NCBI GenBank assembly: GCA_015698045.1
Contig: BLAL01000196.1
Span: 1,240,001-1,304,000, forward strand
Direction of reading: 5' to 3'
Length of the DNA stretch: 64,000 bases
DNA from: Rhizophagus clarus
Lineage: Eukaryota > Glomeromycota > Glomeromycetes > Glomerales > Glomeraceae
The notes beneath the pieces are model-generated. The model ran no database searches. It saw only the letters and a list, made by a program, of their open reading frames with translations, and was not told the DNA's origin. The position numbers were made by a program, and so were the translations under genes. This document shows positions 48,074 through 57,990 of this stretch, piece by piece (within the stretch, counting starts at the first letter, position 1; each line of letters starts with the position of its first letter).

Positions 48074-48614
48074 CAGCTTCTCTAGTAATATTTACTAATT
48101 TATTAAGATCAAATTCCCGTCTAGATGTATCGCTCCCTTTGGAAGCATTGTCTACTTTATCTGTAGAAGAAGAAGATTCTTCTTTTAGCTTTATATTAGC
48201 CTTTTTTTTCCGACTAACTTTATCTTTTCGCCCACTAGTTACTGTATTCAGACCATTAGAATTTGCATCATTCTCATTATCCATAAGGCATTCTGTATGA
48301 GTGATTCCGTCTTCTTGTATGTTAGTAGAGAAGGAAATATTGTGTGAAAATTCCTGATTATTTTCTGAAATCTGGTCAGAGACGCTAATAGATTCTATGA
48401 TTCTACGCCATTCCTCAGTAGGTTCAGGAGGCCTTTAATTATCAATTATTTTTTGATATGTTGTTGATCCTATACGATGCTTTTTACATATAATACGCCG
48501 AGCATCTGGAATATTATTCTGAGCATTTTTAATTTCTTCGATAGCTTCAGGTGACAAGCGTCTGGCATCTGCTCTAAGAAATTTATGGGTATGGGCTGTT
48601 TGTTTTTTGCTCAT
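48048..48614 (-). pseudogene. Basic 188-residue protein with one in-frame TAA
   Basis: Reading starts at 48614 (MSKKQTAHTHKFLRADARR). Residues 1-60 resemble a short DNA-binding or helix-turn-helix region (SPEAIEEIKNAQ...TYQKIIDN). TAA at 48437-48435 (codon 60) sits where a Gln (CAA) would fit. The same frame continues through a Ser/Lys-rich tail (GRKDKVSRKKKANIKLKEES) to 48048. It converges on the Gag-like gene, overlapping its last 26 bp. The role is unknown; it could be a small regulator. Confidence 0.55.
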
Positions 48615-48925
48615 AGTTCGCTAATAATGAAATTAATATGATACCAATAAAAAACTTATTTGCAATTTATTTGATATTGGTCTGACATTGGTCCAACATT
48701 AGTTTGATACATATATGTGGTTTGCTTTCTTTACAGTGTAGTATGCTATAATCATGATTCAAATAAAAAATAGGTTTAGGATACATATATTTCAAATATC
48801 ATATTTGTCTGAAACTAGTTTGTTATTGGTTTTTTATTAGTTTGATATTGGTTCGATTCTAATCTTCCTTCTCCATATTCGAAGAAAAAAAAATCATAAA
48901 AAACTTTGCCTTCAAATAAATTCAT

Positions 48926-49858
48926 ATGGCAAATATTCATACGCTAAATGAAATAAATAGTGGGGCACCCTTGGTATCTGGCAATAAACTTGGAGATTCG
49001 CCATTTAATCAATATCTATCTAGCCGAACTGAGCTTGAGAGCCAAGTTACTTGTTTAAAACATGATCTAGATATTGCTTTAAGCTCAGGTATTCAGCTTG
49101 GCACTAGAAATAGCCTCCTAATAAAAAATAACGAAAGTTTTTCAGAGCGTGTATGCCAGCTTGAAGATGAGGCAAGAGAACTCAAAAATGATATTAATCA
49201 AAAAGAGATTTCTCTTTCGAGTGCTAATAGCGAGATTGCTACAAAATTGGAAGAGATACAAGCTCTCCAATCGGAAGTAAAAGAGTTGGAAAGGAAGTAT
49301 TTTTTAGCCCAGAAAGACTTATCAGAAATGGATTTCCTTAGATGAGAGTTGGCGCAGTCAAGGCAAAACGTTGAGCTAAAGAATGTTGACTTAGATCTGA
49401 AGGAAGATGAATTAAGCGAAAAAAAGGGTGAATTAATGCGGTTGAGGGATGAATTAACCTTAACACGAATAGAATTGATAAATAATAAAGAAGAATTAAT
49501 GCAGATGAGAGATAATTTGTTCTCAGTATAAAAGACATTATCTGAGAAAGAGATCCTCCTTCAAGAAGCTAATGATCATTTAGCCGAGCAGATCCCAAAA
49601 ATATTCAGTGAGTCTGAAGTGCTTGGAGGTGTTAAAGGACAGGAAAATAGTAATAAAATCACTAGCCCCAAAACAACCTCAGAATCACCTTATTCCTTAT
49701 TTTTTCAGTATGCATTCATCGGAGTAATAATATTACTAATCATATACTTCCTATGGTGCATATTCTCTCCTTTATATTCATCTTACAATGAAGAAAAAAA
49801 TATTCCGAACTATAAAATACCCTTAAATAGAAATCAGAGTTATGGATTCCCAATCTGA
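48926..49858 (+). pseudogene. Tail-anchored coiled-coil protein, two in-frame stops
   Basis: A single frame of 310 codons. A long coiled coil (about 30-215) precedes a linker and a hydrophobic segment at about residues 255-280 (FFQYAFIGVIILLIIYFLWC), followed by a short hydrophilic tail: a C-terminal membrane anchor. TGA 49343-49345 and TAA 49529-49531 break it; both fit C-to-T change of CGA and CAA. The stop overlaps the ATPase start by 17 bp, a compact arrangement suggesting co-function. Spike or minor structural proteins of Polinton-like viruses can look like this, but the match is architectural only. Confidence 0.6.
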
Positions 49859-50687
49859 TACACAGAAGAACCAAAAGACAGGACTGCCTCCTATGAAACT
49901 TCGTCTTTTGGATATGGATGAGGTCACTAAACATGAATCATTTCAAAATATTGGACATCCAGCAATGACATGGCCTTTCAGCATGTTGGTCACTGGGAGA
50001 AGTGGTTCAGGTAAGACTAATTTACTTGCGAATCTTGTTCTTGGTGATAAGGATGAATATGTGCAAAGAGGGAAGAAAGGTGGGTCTCGCTACATCAAAT
50101 GTGATGATCTAATTGTTTGTGGGTATCATCCTGATGAACCGAAGTGGGCATATGTGAGATACATATATAATATGATTTTGAAAGACCCAAAAGCACCTTA
50201 CTATGAGAATATTAGTTTCAGTTATATTCCATCCAAAAGAATTCCTAGTACAAGAACATTCTCACCCGAAAGAAGTAAATTATTTATTTTTGAGGATCTG
50301 TGCCTCACTCCAGATCATATACAAAATCGTATTGGTCAGTTTTTTGGGAATGGGCGTCACCGAAATATTTCATGTATATATATTACGCAAAAGTATCATA
50401 AAGTCGATACATTCAAACATGAAAACTTGACTCATTTAGTATTATTTAACTCTGGTAGCAGTATCCAAGACATGTCTAAGATTGTTGGACGATATACTGA
50501 TGATGTAAAAAATGCATCTATGGTTATTAATAGTTACCTTCGTAAAGGTGAGTTTGTTGTATTTGATCTTACTAGGCTGGAAGATGATCCCCTTGCAATT
50601 CGCCTAAGGTTTGACACTCCCCTAAACCTGCAAAAAGAGATAATGGTGAGGCAGATGGAAGCGCAAAGAAAAAAGTGCCTCAACTAA
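49842..50687 (+). CDS. A32/FtsK-HerA-type DNA-packaging ATPase
   Basis: Intact, 281 residues, about the usual length for Polinton and virus packaging ATPases. Walker A GRSGSGKT lies at residues 52-59, Walker B LFIFEDL at 147-153 and a sensor-like Gln in YITQK at about 183. Enzymes of this family pump genome DNA into a preformed capsid. It is one of the few core genes without a stop, so it may still be under selection or only recently inactivated elsewhere. It is flanked by the coiled-coil membrane protein and the integrase in the same orientation. Its presence argues that the element family forms, or once formed, particles. Confidence 0.92.
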   Translation: MDSQSDTQKNQKTGLPPMKLRLLDMDEVTKHESFQNIGHPAMTWPFSMLVTGRSGSGKTNLLANLVLGDKDEYVQRGKKGGSRYIKCDDLIVCGYHPDEPKWAYVRYIYNMILKDPKAPYYENISFSYIPSKRIPSTRTFSPERSKLFIFEDLCLTPDHIQNRIGQFFGNGRHRNISCIYITQKYHKVDTFKHENLTHLVLFNSGSSIQDMSKIVGRYTDDVKNASMVINSYLRKGEFVVFDLTRLEDDPLAIRLRFDTPLNLQKEIMVRQMEAQRKKCLN

Positions 50688-50709
50688 TGAATAGAATCTG
50701 ACTTAATAG

Positions 50710-51939
50710 ATGCCAGCTTTTTTTCGTAATTATAAAAAAATTGGAATGGGAGAACTGGTTATTTATATCGATCCTCAAAAAGCGTGAGAGCTAAACCAAA
50801 TCATAGCAAAACAAACACCTACAATTAATATCGATTCCCAAAAAGCTCATAATTTAGACCAGCATCTTGCCTTGCAAAAACTATATTATCGTCCTGAAGG
50901 TCTGTATCAAAATGTTAAGGGATTGTGGGATGCTTGTAAAAAAGCCGGCTACAGCTTTCCATTTATTGATGTAAAAAAATGGCTTGAGGATCAAGCAATG
51001 TATCAAATTTTCCGTCCTTCACCAAAGCATATACCTTATGCCAGTTACTCTAAAATCACGAAGATAAATACTGTGCACTAATGTGATTTAATCAAAATAC
51101 CATATGATGAAGATGTGGATACAAATTTACTAGATGATGGCCTGATATATTACTATGTACTATTGGTTATAGACTGCGCGACTAGATATAAAGATTTTGT
51201 TTTTTTAATATCAAAGAGCAGTGAGGAAGTTGCGGAAGCATTTAAGAGTATATATGATAATCCTGATAAACCTCTTAACTGGCCTCAAAAATTGCAATGT
51301 GATAAGGGCACTAAGTTTATGGGATACGCGACTTTATTAATGGATGAACATGGCATTGAAATCCAAAGAATTATAGCACGTTTCAGGCATACAAGTTTCG
51401 CAATGATCGATCGTTATGTTGGATTATTCGAATATAGAGTTTTTAAAAATCAGTATTTGATAGAGTTTTTCCTACCTACTGGCAAGCGCTGTAGAGAATG
51501 TGCGCGATTTGCAAGAAAAATTGTTAATAATATGAATGATAGCCCAACTCGATTAATTGGAATGAGTTCTAATGATGCCATGAAACTTGAACAGATATAT
51601 TCCAAACCATCGGTAAAATATAATTGCCCAATAGGTGTTGATGAACCACAACTACCAAAGGGTACTACTATCCGATTTTTACTCGCTCCTGAAGAGTGGG
51701 AAAATAATCCTTTCGAACGACGCAGAATAACAGATCCGATATGGTCTCCTAGCCTGCATAAGATCCGGAGAATTGTTATTGGAAGAAACCCTCCAATACC
51801 TGTTTTATATTATTTAGATGATTCAGGACCTCAGCGTCCCTTTGTAAGAGAACAATTAATGCATATTAAAGAAAAGCCTATGTTGCCTCCTAGGTGGGTA
51901 TTGGGAGATAACCAAATGCATACAAGGCACTCCTTATAA
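50710..51939 (+). pseudogene. DDE (rve) integrase of retroviral/Polinton type, two in-frame stops
   Basis: About 410 codons in one frame. The N-terminal part has two repeats of ID(P/S)QKA-x-(E/N)L(N/D)Q, then HLALQKLYYRPEGLYQNVKG, typical of integrases in Polinton-type elements. The catalytic core shows Asp in VIDCATRYKD, Asp in LQCDKGTKF and Glu in VGLFEYRVFKNQ, with 42 residues between the second Asp and the Glu. A C-terminal chromatin- or DNA-binding-like domain (RRIVIGRNPPIPVLYYLDD) follows. TGA 50785-50787 and TAA 51079-51081 (after VH, where Gln fits) break it. The 3' end overlaps the converging nuclease gene. This enzyme would explain the AG termini and the short target duplication. 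Confidence 0.85.
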
Positions 51940-52405
51940 AAGTTTCTAAGTCTACTACGCAGTAAGGTATAATTATAAGAATTACTCCTTTCCTGTAGCA
52001 TAGCACCCACTTTTCCCAATCACGCCAAATTTGTGCATCTAGATTCATCTGCCCTTGCGGATGAAAAAAAGGGACAATTTGGTAATGTTGGCTACCACTA
52101 TATTCAAAGGCCAAGCCTAATTCTTCATTATAACCATCTAGATGTAATCCTTCCAAGAATTTAGGCTTACAGAGTGAAAATTTTTTACGTAATAATTCCT
52201 CAAATATATACCAGCATGTTCTTTCCAGTACATTAGGACAAATGTTGCACCATCTATAATTCTGTTTCATATTTTTATATGGCGCCTCCTATTGATGACC
52301 CTTTTTACATGACCATAAATATGTATTAGGACTAAATTTGCCTAAGCATCTTCCTTCAAGTCTCTGGGCATATGCCAGAGCTTTAGTATCAATTTTGTCT
52401 TGCAT
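51890..52405 (-). pseudogene. Vsr/restriction-like endonuclease with zinc motif, one TAG
   Basis: Start at 52405. The first 50 codons hold zinc-finger-like repeats (SCKKGHQ..., WCNICPN), as in families where treble-clef modules precede a nuclease. TAG 52291-52289 replaces an expected Trp codon (G-to-A on this strand). The nuclease part has LHLDGYNEELGLAFEYSGSQ followed by HYQIVPFF, with the D...E...H pattern and a final LIIIPY strand. Such Rhizophagus-type proteins are often much longer, with several finger repeats. This one is short and may be truncated. It overlaps the integrase 3' end by 50 bp. Confidence 0.55.
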
Positions 52406-52643
52406 TTTATAGGTACAATAGAATATCATGTACAGAAATTTGCATCAAGTATGGTCAGAAGAATCGATCTGAATATATGCAAATTCAGGTGCAAGTTTGA
52501 AAGTAAAATTAAACTTGGCTACTACTATTGCATAAGTAAAAAATAAATATCACCAGTATTCTTAGCAGGAAGTGGCAATTTCAGCTAAGAGTACTTAACA
52601 ATACAGCTCACAATCTTGTCTATATATTCACCATTCCTTTTTT
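52406..52643. other. Short intergenic region, nothing seen
   Basis: Between two minus-strand genes. It must contain the promoter of the endonuclease-like gene. No repeat or gene is visible. Confidence 0.4.
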
Positions 52644-53108
52644 TTATGTATTATTGATATCATCAAGTAGATCGATATCTTTTAGCAATTTTTTCGTTTG
52701 CTTATAAAGATTTTGCCATTGTACATAAAATTTATTTCGTAAAACAGAAGACTTAATAAGACAGGGAAGAATTCTTGTAAGATTATTTATATGGGATTTG
52801 ATTACTGCATGAACGTTTGCAATTTCTTCTCCTGCAGTAATCCAATCATAACACGGAGTATAGAGAACTGTATGAATACGGGTTATTTCTTGTTCACTAC
52901 AGTCTAGCTGATATTTGATAAAATCAAGATCTTCACAAAATTCCCTTTCTTTTAGCTTTAAAATAACTTGAAATGCTTCAGAATTCCATTGATGATTCAC
53001 AGTAAGACAGGAATATAGTATATCTTCAATCTTGAGATTACTAAAAATTAATTCAAGCAGTTCAGAACAAACAAGTGGGCTCAGGTTGGGCTTTTTTTGC
53101 GCAAGCAT
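52644..53108 (-). CDS. F-box-like protein starting inside the right TIR
   Basis: An intact 154-residue frame. Residues 8-55 look like an F-box (LSPLVCSELLELIFSNLKIE, then DILYSC...VNHQWN). The rest is helical with no repeats. The first codons (MLAQKKP) are encoded by the TIR and are identical to the start of the primase-helicase at the other end, so both genes share promoter and leader. F-box proteins in mobile elements may redirect host ubiquitin ligases; that is inference. Confidence 0.65.
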   Translation of the reverse strand: MLAQKKPNLSPLVCSELLELIFSNLKIEDILYSCLTVNHQWNSEAFQVILKLKEREFCEDLDFIKYQLDCSEQEITRIHTVLYTPCYDWITAGEEIANVHAVIKSHINNLTRILPCLIKSSVLRNKFYVQWQNLYKQTKKLLKDIDLLDDINNT

Positions 53109-53218
53109 GACAGTATATACAAGAAACTAGTATAAAATAACAGAGAAACTAGCAAAGTTCAAAATAAAAATTTTATATAATCTTGAACGAATATGCTTGC
53201 TAGTAAAATACTGGGTTA

Positions 53219-53420
53219 GTGGTAGTACCCAGCGCCAAGCCAAAAGAAAGTAAACGATGTGGTAGTACCCAAAGTAATCGATGTAGTAGTACCTCAAAGT
53301 AAACAATGTGGTAGTATCCCAAAGTGATCGATGTAGTAGTACCCCAAAGTGATCGATATGGTAGTACTCCAAAGTGATCGATGTGGTAGTATCCTAAAGT
53401 ATCCCAGAGTAGTAACTATA
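53219..53420. repeat. Subterminal iterons of about 26 bp (right)
   Basis: Mirror image of the left array: six to seven copies built on ATCGATGTAGTAGTACCCCA, ending near the F-box gene leader. Confidence 0.85.
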
Positions 53421-53623
53421 CGAAAAAGGGTTCAAGAAAGGCAGGAGCGAAAAATAAGATATAAAATTGGTAGTACCCCAAGTTAGAATAATATATAGGA
53501 AAGAAAATAAGAAATTACAACTTAGGGTACTACCGCCGATAGGCAGGAAAGAGGTCGGGAAGGCAGAAAGGTTCAGGAAAATACACGAAAAAAGGTATGA
53601 AAGCAATATAACCTGAACTAATT

Positions 53624-53800
53624 CGGCACTTTGTGCCTCATTCTCGGCAATCAAAATGGTCATGGACGGGATTGCAAGAATGGCACAACATCGGCACTTC
53701 GTGCCTCACCGGCAATCAAAAGTGAGTGAATGGATTGCAACACATCTTTAGCAAATAGATGGATTGCAAATTCGGCACTTTGTGCCTCATCCGGCAATCA
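53624..53800. repeat. Three subterminal GGCACTTTGTGCC palindromes (right)
   Basis: Copies near 53625, 53693 and 53774, each followed by TCA and CGGCAATCAAA. They mirror the left-end sites, and here all three keep the palindrome (one has TTC in place of TTT). Confidence 0.7.
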
Positions 53801-54356
53801 AATAGGCCGGCCATAATAATGTCATCACACCTCTGATTCTCTAACCAACTGACTACTAAACCAGGCCCTCGAAAGTTACTTGAAAGTGACAGGAAAGTGA
53901 CGGAAAAGTGCCTGGAACTGGCGAGGAACCGAACACGTGACTGGCGCAGTAAGGCACAGTAAATTTCGTTAATTTCGGCCAGCACTATAATCCATATTTT
54001 TTTGCTTAAACTTTGAGACGCAATAACTCGGCATCCAGGCATCCAATTCATGCGGTCTTAGCATCATTGGAAAGCTCTCAACTCCCTCTTTCAAACGACC
54101 ATAAAACTGCATGAAACCAATTACAGGAAGCCAAGATATTCCGCCCTAAAGGGTCATAGAGTGAAAAAACCAACTTTACTTCTATACAATTGTTAAAAGA
54201 CTCCAGAATGGAAAAACAAACCTCTGCCCTATTTAGCGACCAAACAGTCACAGACCAGTGAAAACAGATGGGTAGCAATAAAGCATCAGAAGAGGCATAG
54301 ACACGTAAAAATAAGTAAGTAGGCATTAATATCTATAAGTAGACATCACTATGGTG

Positions 54357-54420
54357 TAAGTAGATAGATTAAGTAGACATCACTATATATATAGTGATGT
54401 CTACTTAATCTATCTACTTA
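54357..54420. repeat. 64-bp perfect palindrome at the right tip
   Basis: Identical to 18218-18281. Its last two bases overlap the TACTA duplication (54419-54423). Another CATCACTAT arm lies just inside it. Confidence 0.95.
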
Positions 54421-54423
54421 CTA

Positions 54424-56830
54424 TAACACAGCAAAGATTATACCTTGAAAAAAAGTAGCCTAAACAAAAAATTCAATCCAGTATCCTTCGTCAAGAATAC
54501 AAAAATATCGACCATCAACTAAAGATTTAAGTAATAATACATTAAAGCTTTATTAAATTAAAAGAAAATGATATTAGATGACAAAATTTTATTGATTTTG
54601 ACAAATTAAAAGTTTTAAGAAAATTATTTTGGATGTCCCCCAACCAAGTAGAACTTTGGATTCAATATCACAATATAATTATCAATAATATTACCTGCAA
54701 GACAAATAGATATGATATGGTGTTATCATTATTTGTTGCTGTTGATAATCACAATAATTCACAATTGGTATATCAAGTACTTGTTGATGATGAAACAACT
54801 GAAACTCATATTTGGATTCTTGAATGTACCTTATTTATGATAAGTGGTAAAAAACAACCAGATAAAACTATAAATAAAGGATTAGTACTTTTAGTTTTTA
54901 TGACTGATTCAAATCCTGCAGTAGATACCGCATGTGCAAAATTTTACTAGGATTGTTACATGATGCATTGTATATTTCATATTAGCCAAAATCTATACAA
55001 AAAATTTTCAAAATTATTGGGTAAAAAATATTCAGAGTTTTTAAACAAATTTTATAATGCTAGAAATAGCTTAAATCAAGAAAGATTTAAACAATTCTTT
55101 ATTAAATTAATTAAAAAATACAAACAAGTCACTGATTATCTGAAATTTTTGTATAAAACTAAAACATTTTGGGCACTTTATTTTACTTTAATAATTTTTA
55201 CTGTTGCAATACAATCTACTTTACATGTAGAGGGCATGAATGCAGTTTTAAAATGAGAAATTTTCAATTCCAATACTTCTTTACTGTAACTTACTGAAAC
55301 AATACATTGTCATCATTAAGAAGAAGAAAAATAAAAGGAATTTGCATTTTGAAAAGCAGTTATTCCTTGTATATTTGATTTACAAACAGCAAATTTTCTT
55401 TTTCCTGCAATTAAAGTGTTGATAAAAAAATATTTAATAAATTCACTATATAACCTTCAAGTTCAAGAAATTAATCAAAGCGTTTACTATAGGTGTGAAC
55501 TAGAGCTCTAAATTTCCAGTTCAATTCTGTTTTCAGTTCCAATTTGGCTCTCTGATATAAAATTTTACTGAAAGTATTTTTCAGCCTAAAATTTTTACTG
55601 AAAATATTTTCAGATCATACTTTTAACTGAAAACATTTTCAATTAAAAAACACTACTGAAAAAACGTTTTCAGTTTGAAAAATTAGTTCCAGTTCTATTT
55701 TCAGATCAAAAAATGGAACTGAAACCATTTTTTCAAAAAATACTTCAAACTGAAAATGTTTTTAGATGAAGTTTTTTAACTAAAAAAACATTTTTCAGTT
55801 AAAAGATAATTCTGAAAACGTTTTTTAATAAAAATCTTATTCTGAAAAGCATCCAGTAAGGAACTAAGTTCAGAACCAGAAATGGAACTGAAAACAGAAC
55901 AGAACTGGAAATTCAGAGCTCTAGTGTGAATAATTTGAATTAAAACAAATTGATATATTTGAACAGGTATGGTAACAATTTTTCATTAAAATATAATAGA
56001 ATACTGAGAGATATAACAATGGATTAAGTTTTTGTATTATTTAAGACTTCTGAAGCAGGTGATATAGACTTTTTGAAAGATTTATCTGACAAACGTAAGG
56101 CATGCATTAAGCCAATTTTTCATCATGTCAATCAAGAAGAAATTAAAGAAATCTGAAGAATTTCAGTTCAAAATAGTCAAAAATTCAAGCATTTTATTCT
56201 TTTAATGAACAATTTGGCCCATTTATGTTCATGTTTAGCAACAGTTACAAAAGAAATCATTTGTCATCATTATTTTAACCTTATAATGTATACGTATACA
56301 GTAATATTTCACATCCAACTTATTAGGTCACGTTAATATAAGAGTCGAGAGTTAAATGAAAACTATGAATCTTTCATATGTGCAGCTAAATTTCAGACAA
56401 CTGAATTGTTAAAGCAACCTAAAATAAATTACAATTTTTTATCTAACAGCTTTAATACAAAGCAACGTTGTTAAATGAAAACAGAAATGTAAATCTTTTT
56501 AGATGAAAAACTTTTCTTTGGAAAAGTAATGGGAATGGCTAAAAAAGTAACTTTAAAGGCAGTTAAAAGATATGATAGACAAATTTTTGAGATTTTTTAA
56601 CACTATCTTGATGAGATTGATATTTGAAGAATAAGCTCAACAGTGAAAGAGATTCTGATAATGAAACTGATGAGAACAGTTTGCAACTTCAAAATCCAAT
56701 TAAGAAACCTAAAAAAGGTATGCTAAAAGAAACAAGAAGGATCAAAAGTGCTATGAAACCTTTACCTTCAAAATCCAAGAATTAGCATTATTGCAAAATT
56801 TGCAAGCAAGCCAGACATTATTTAAGTATA
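54424..56830 (+). pseudogene. MULE-type transposase, 3' part, with MITE insertion
   Basis: Continues the gene cut at 18219. Visible parts are the MULE DDE domain (MVLSLFVAVDNHNNSQLVYQ with an acidic residue; FMTDSNPAVDTA with another), GMNAVLK, a SWIM-type zinc finger (HLCSCLATVTKEIICHHYFN at about 56215-56280) and a CCHC knuckle (YCKICKQARHYLSICVQ at about 56790-56835). Several in-frame stops and a 423-bp MITE (55501-55923) show it was already, or later became, dead. Confidence 0.75.
55501..55923. mobile_element. hAT-type MITE, 423 bp
   Basis: The ends are inverted TAGAGCTCTAAATTTCCAGT and its near match, fitting the hAT end rule Y-A-R-N-G. They are flanked by an 8-bp duplication GTGTGAA(C/T) at 55493-55500 and 55924-55931, with the one mismatch a C/T change. 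The interior is rich in short CTGAAA / TTTCAG words that can fold back. It has no coding capacity. A degraded relative is at 12060-12480. Confidence 0.85.
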
Positions 56831-57069
56831 TGCGTACAAAATCAAAAATAATTTACATTAACAATTTTACATTAGTTGCATGAATCTTTTACTATGTATA
56901 TATAATAGGTATATATAAAATATGAATAAATCTTTTGTGAAAATTTTTTCACATTTGTTTTACTGTTTATTAAAGTTTAAGAAAGCAAAACAAAATAATT
57001 ACAATAGTTTCATATTTAATATTGTACATGCACATAATTTTTTTCATATAACTTTTTATTTAATAGGTA

Positions 57070-57990
57070 TGTATCTATAAAAAAAGCATGCTGGTGGCAT
57101 TAAATATGTAAAAAAAAATAACATTCACTAATACTAAATCAAGGAATCTGAACAAAATGAAATCTACAAAAAAAAAAGATGGATTAGCATTAAAAAAAAG
57201 CATGACATTGATATCCACCAACACTTACTAAAATCAAAAAAGGCATGTTAGCATTATATGTATAAAAAAAGCATAACATTGACCTTCACCAACATTTACT
57301 AGAATCAAGGAATCTGAAAAAATAAAATCTACAAGAAGAAAAAGCATGTTAGCATTATATGTGTAAAAAAAGCATAACATTGACCTCCACCAATACTTAC
57401 TAGAATCAAAAAATCCAGAAAATTGATATCTATAAAAAGAAAAGGCGTGTTAGTATTATATATGTAAAAAAAGCGTAACATTGATCTTCACCAACATTTA
57501 CTAGAATCAAGGAATCTGGAAAAATGATATCTACAAAAAAAGGCGTACTAGAATTATATGTGTAAAAAAAGCATAACATTGATCTCCACTAACGCTTACT
57601 AGAATCAAAAAATCTGGAAAAATGAAATCTACAAAAAAAGGTATATTAGTATTATATATAAAAAAAAGCGTAACATTGACCTTCACCAATATTTACTAGA
57701 ATCAAGGATTCTGAAAAATAAAAACTATAAAAAAAAGACGTGTTAATGTTAAATGTATAAAAAAATGTATAACACCTCTCTCTAATACTAGAATCAAGGA
57801 ATCAGATAAAATAGAATTTATAAAAAGTAAAGGTGGTGTGTTAACGTTAAATGTAAAAAAAATAATGTATGACACCTCCACTAACCCTTACTAGAATAAA
57901 GGAGTCCAGATAATATGAAATTTACAGAAGAAAAAGATATTTTATTAACATTATTAATGTGTAAAGAAAAATACCTAATATTTCTTTCAC
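57070..57990. repeat. Tandem array of about 110-bp units
   Basis: Eight or nine imperfect units, each with GCATAACATTGACCTTCACC, then a (T/C)ACTAGAATCAAGGAATC block, then AAATCTAC and an A-run. Divergence increases to the right. It follows the MULE coding region and may be its subterminal repeat or a young satellite. Confidence 0.85.

Larger units (their letters stand above)
18220..54418. mobile_element. 36.2-kb Polinton-like element with 1.33-kb TIRs
   Basis: Bounded by long inverted repeats that start with AG, and by a 5-bp duplication. The left core module has a primase-helicase and a tyrosine-recombinase-like gene. The right core module has a Gag-like polyprotein, a tail-anchored coiled-coil protein, an A32/FtsK ATPase and a DDE integrase. 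A cargo block lies between them. Classical Polintons encode protein-primed polymerase B, adenain protease and jelly-roll capsids. I see none of these, so the replication and particle genes appear replaced. The copy is decayed, with stops in most core genes. Confidence 0.93.
53088..54418. repeat. Right terminal inverted repeat, 1331 bp
   Basis: Reverse complement of 18220-19549 with few differences. It carries the same terminal palindrome, GGCAC palindromes, 26-bp iterons and promoter/start. Divergence begins just after the seventh codon of the F-box gene. Confidence 0.97.

Noticed and set aside
18220-54418. CRISPR array or bacterial island
   Set aside because: The direct repeats are promoter words, iterons and duplicated genes without regular unique spacers. 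Introns and eukaryotic gene families exclude a bacterial origin.
18220-54418. Classical Polinton with protein-primed polymerase B
   Set aside because: No polymerase B, adenain protease or jelly-roll capsid pattern was found. The replication gene is a primase-UL9 helicase.
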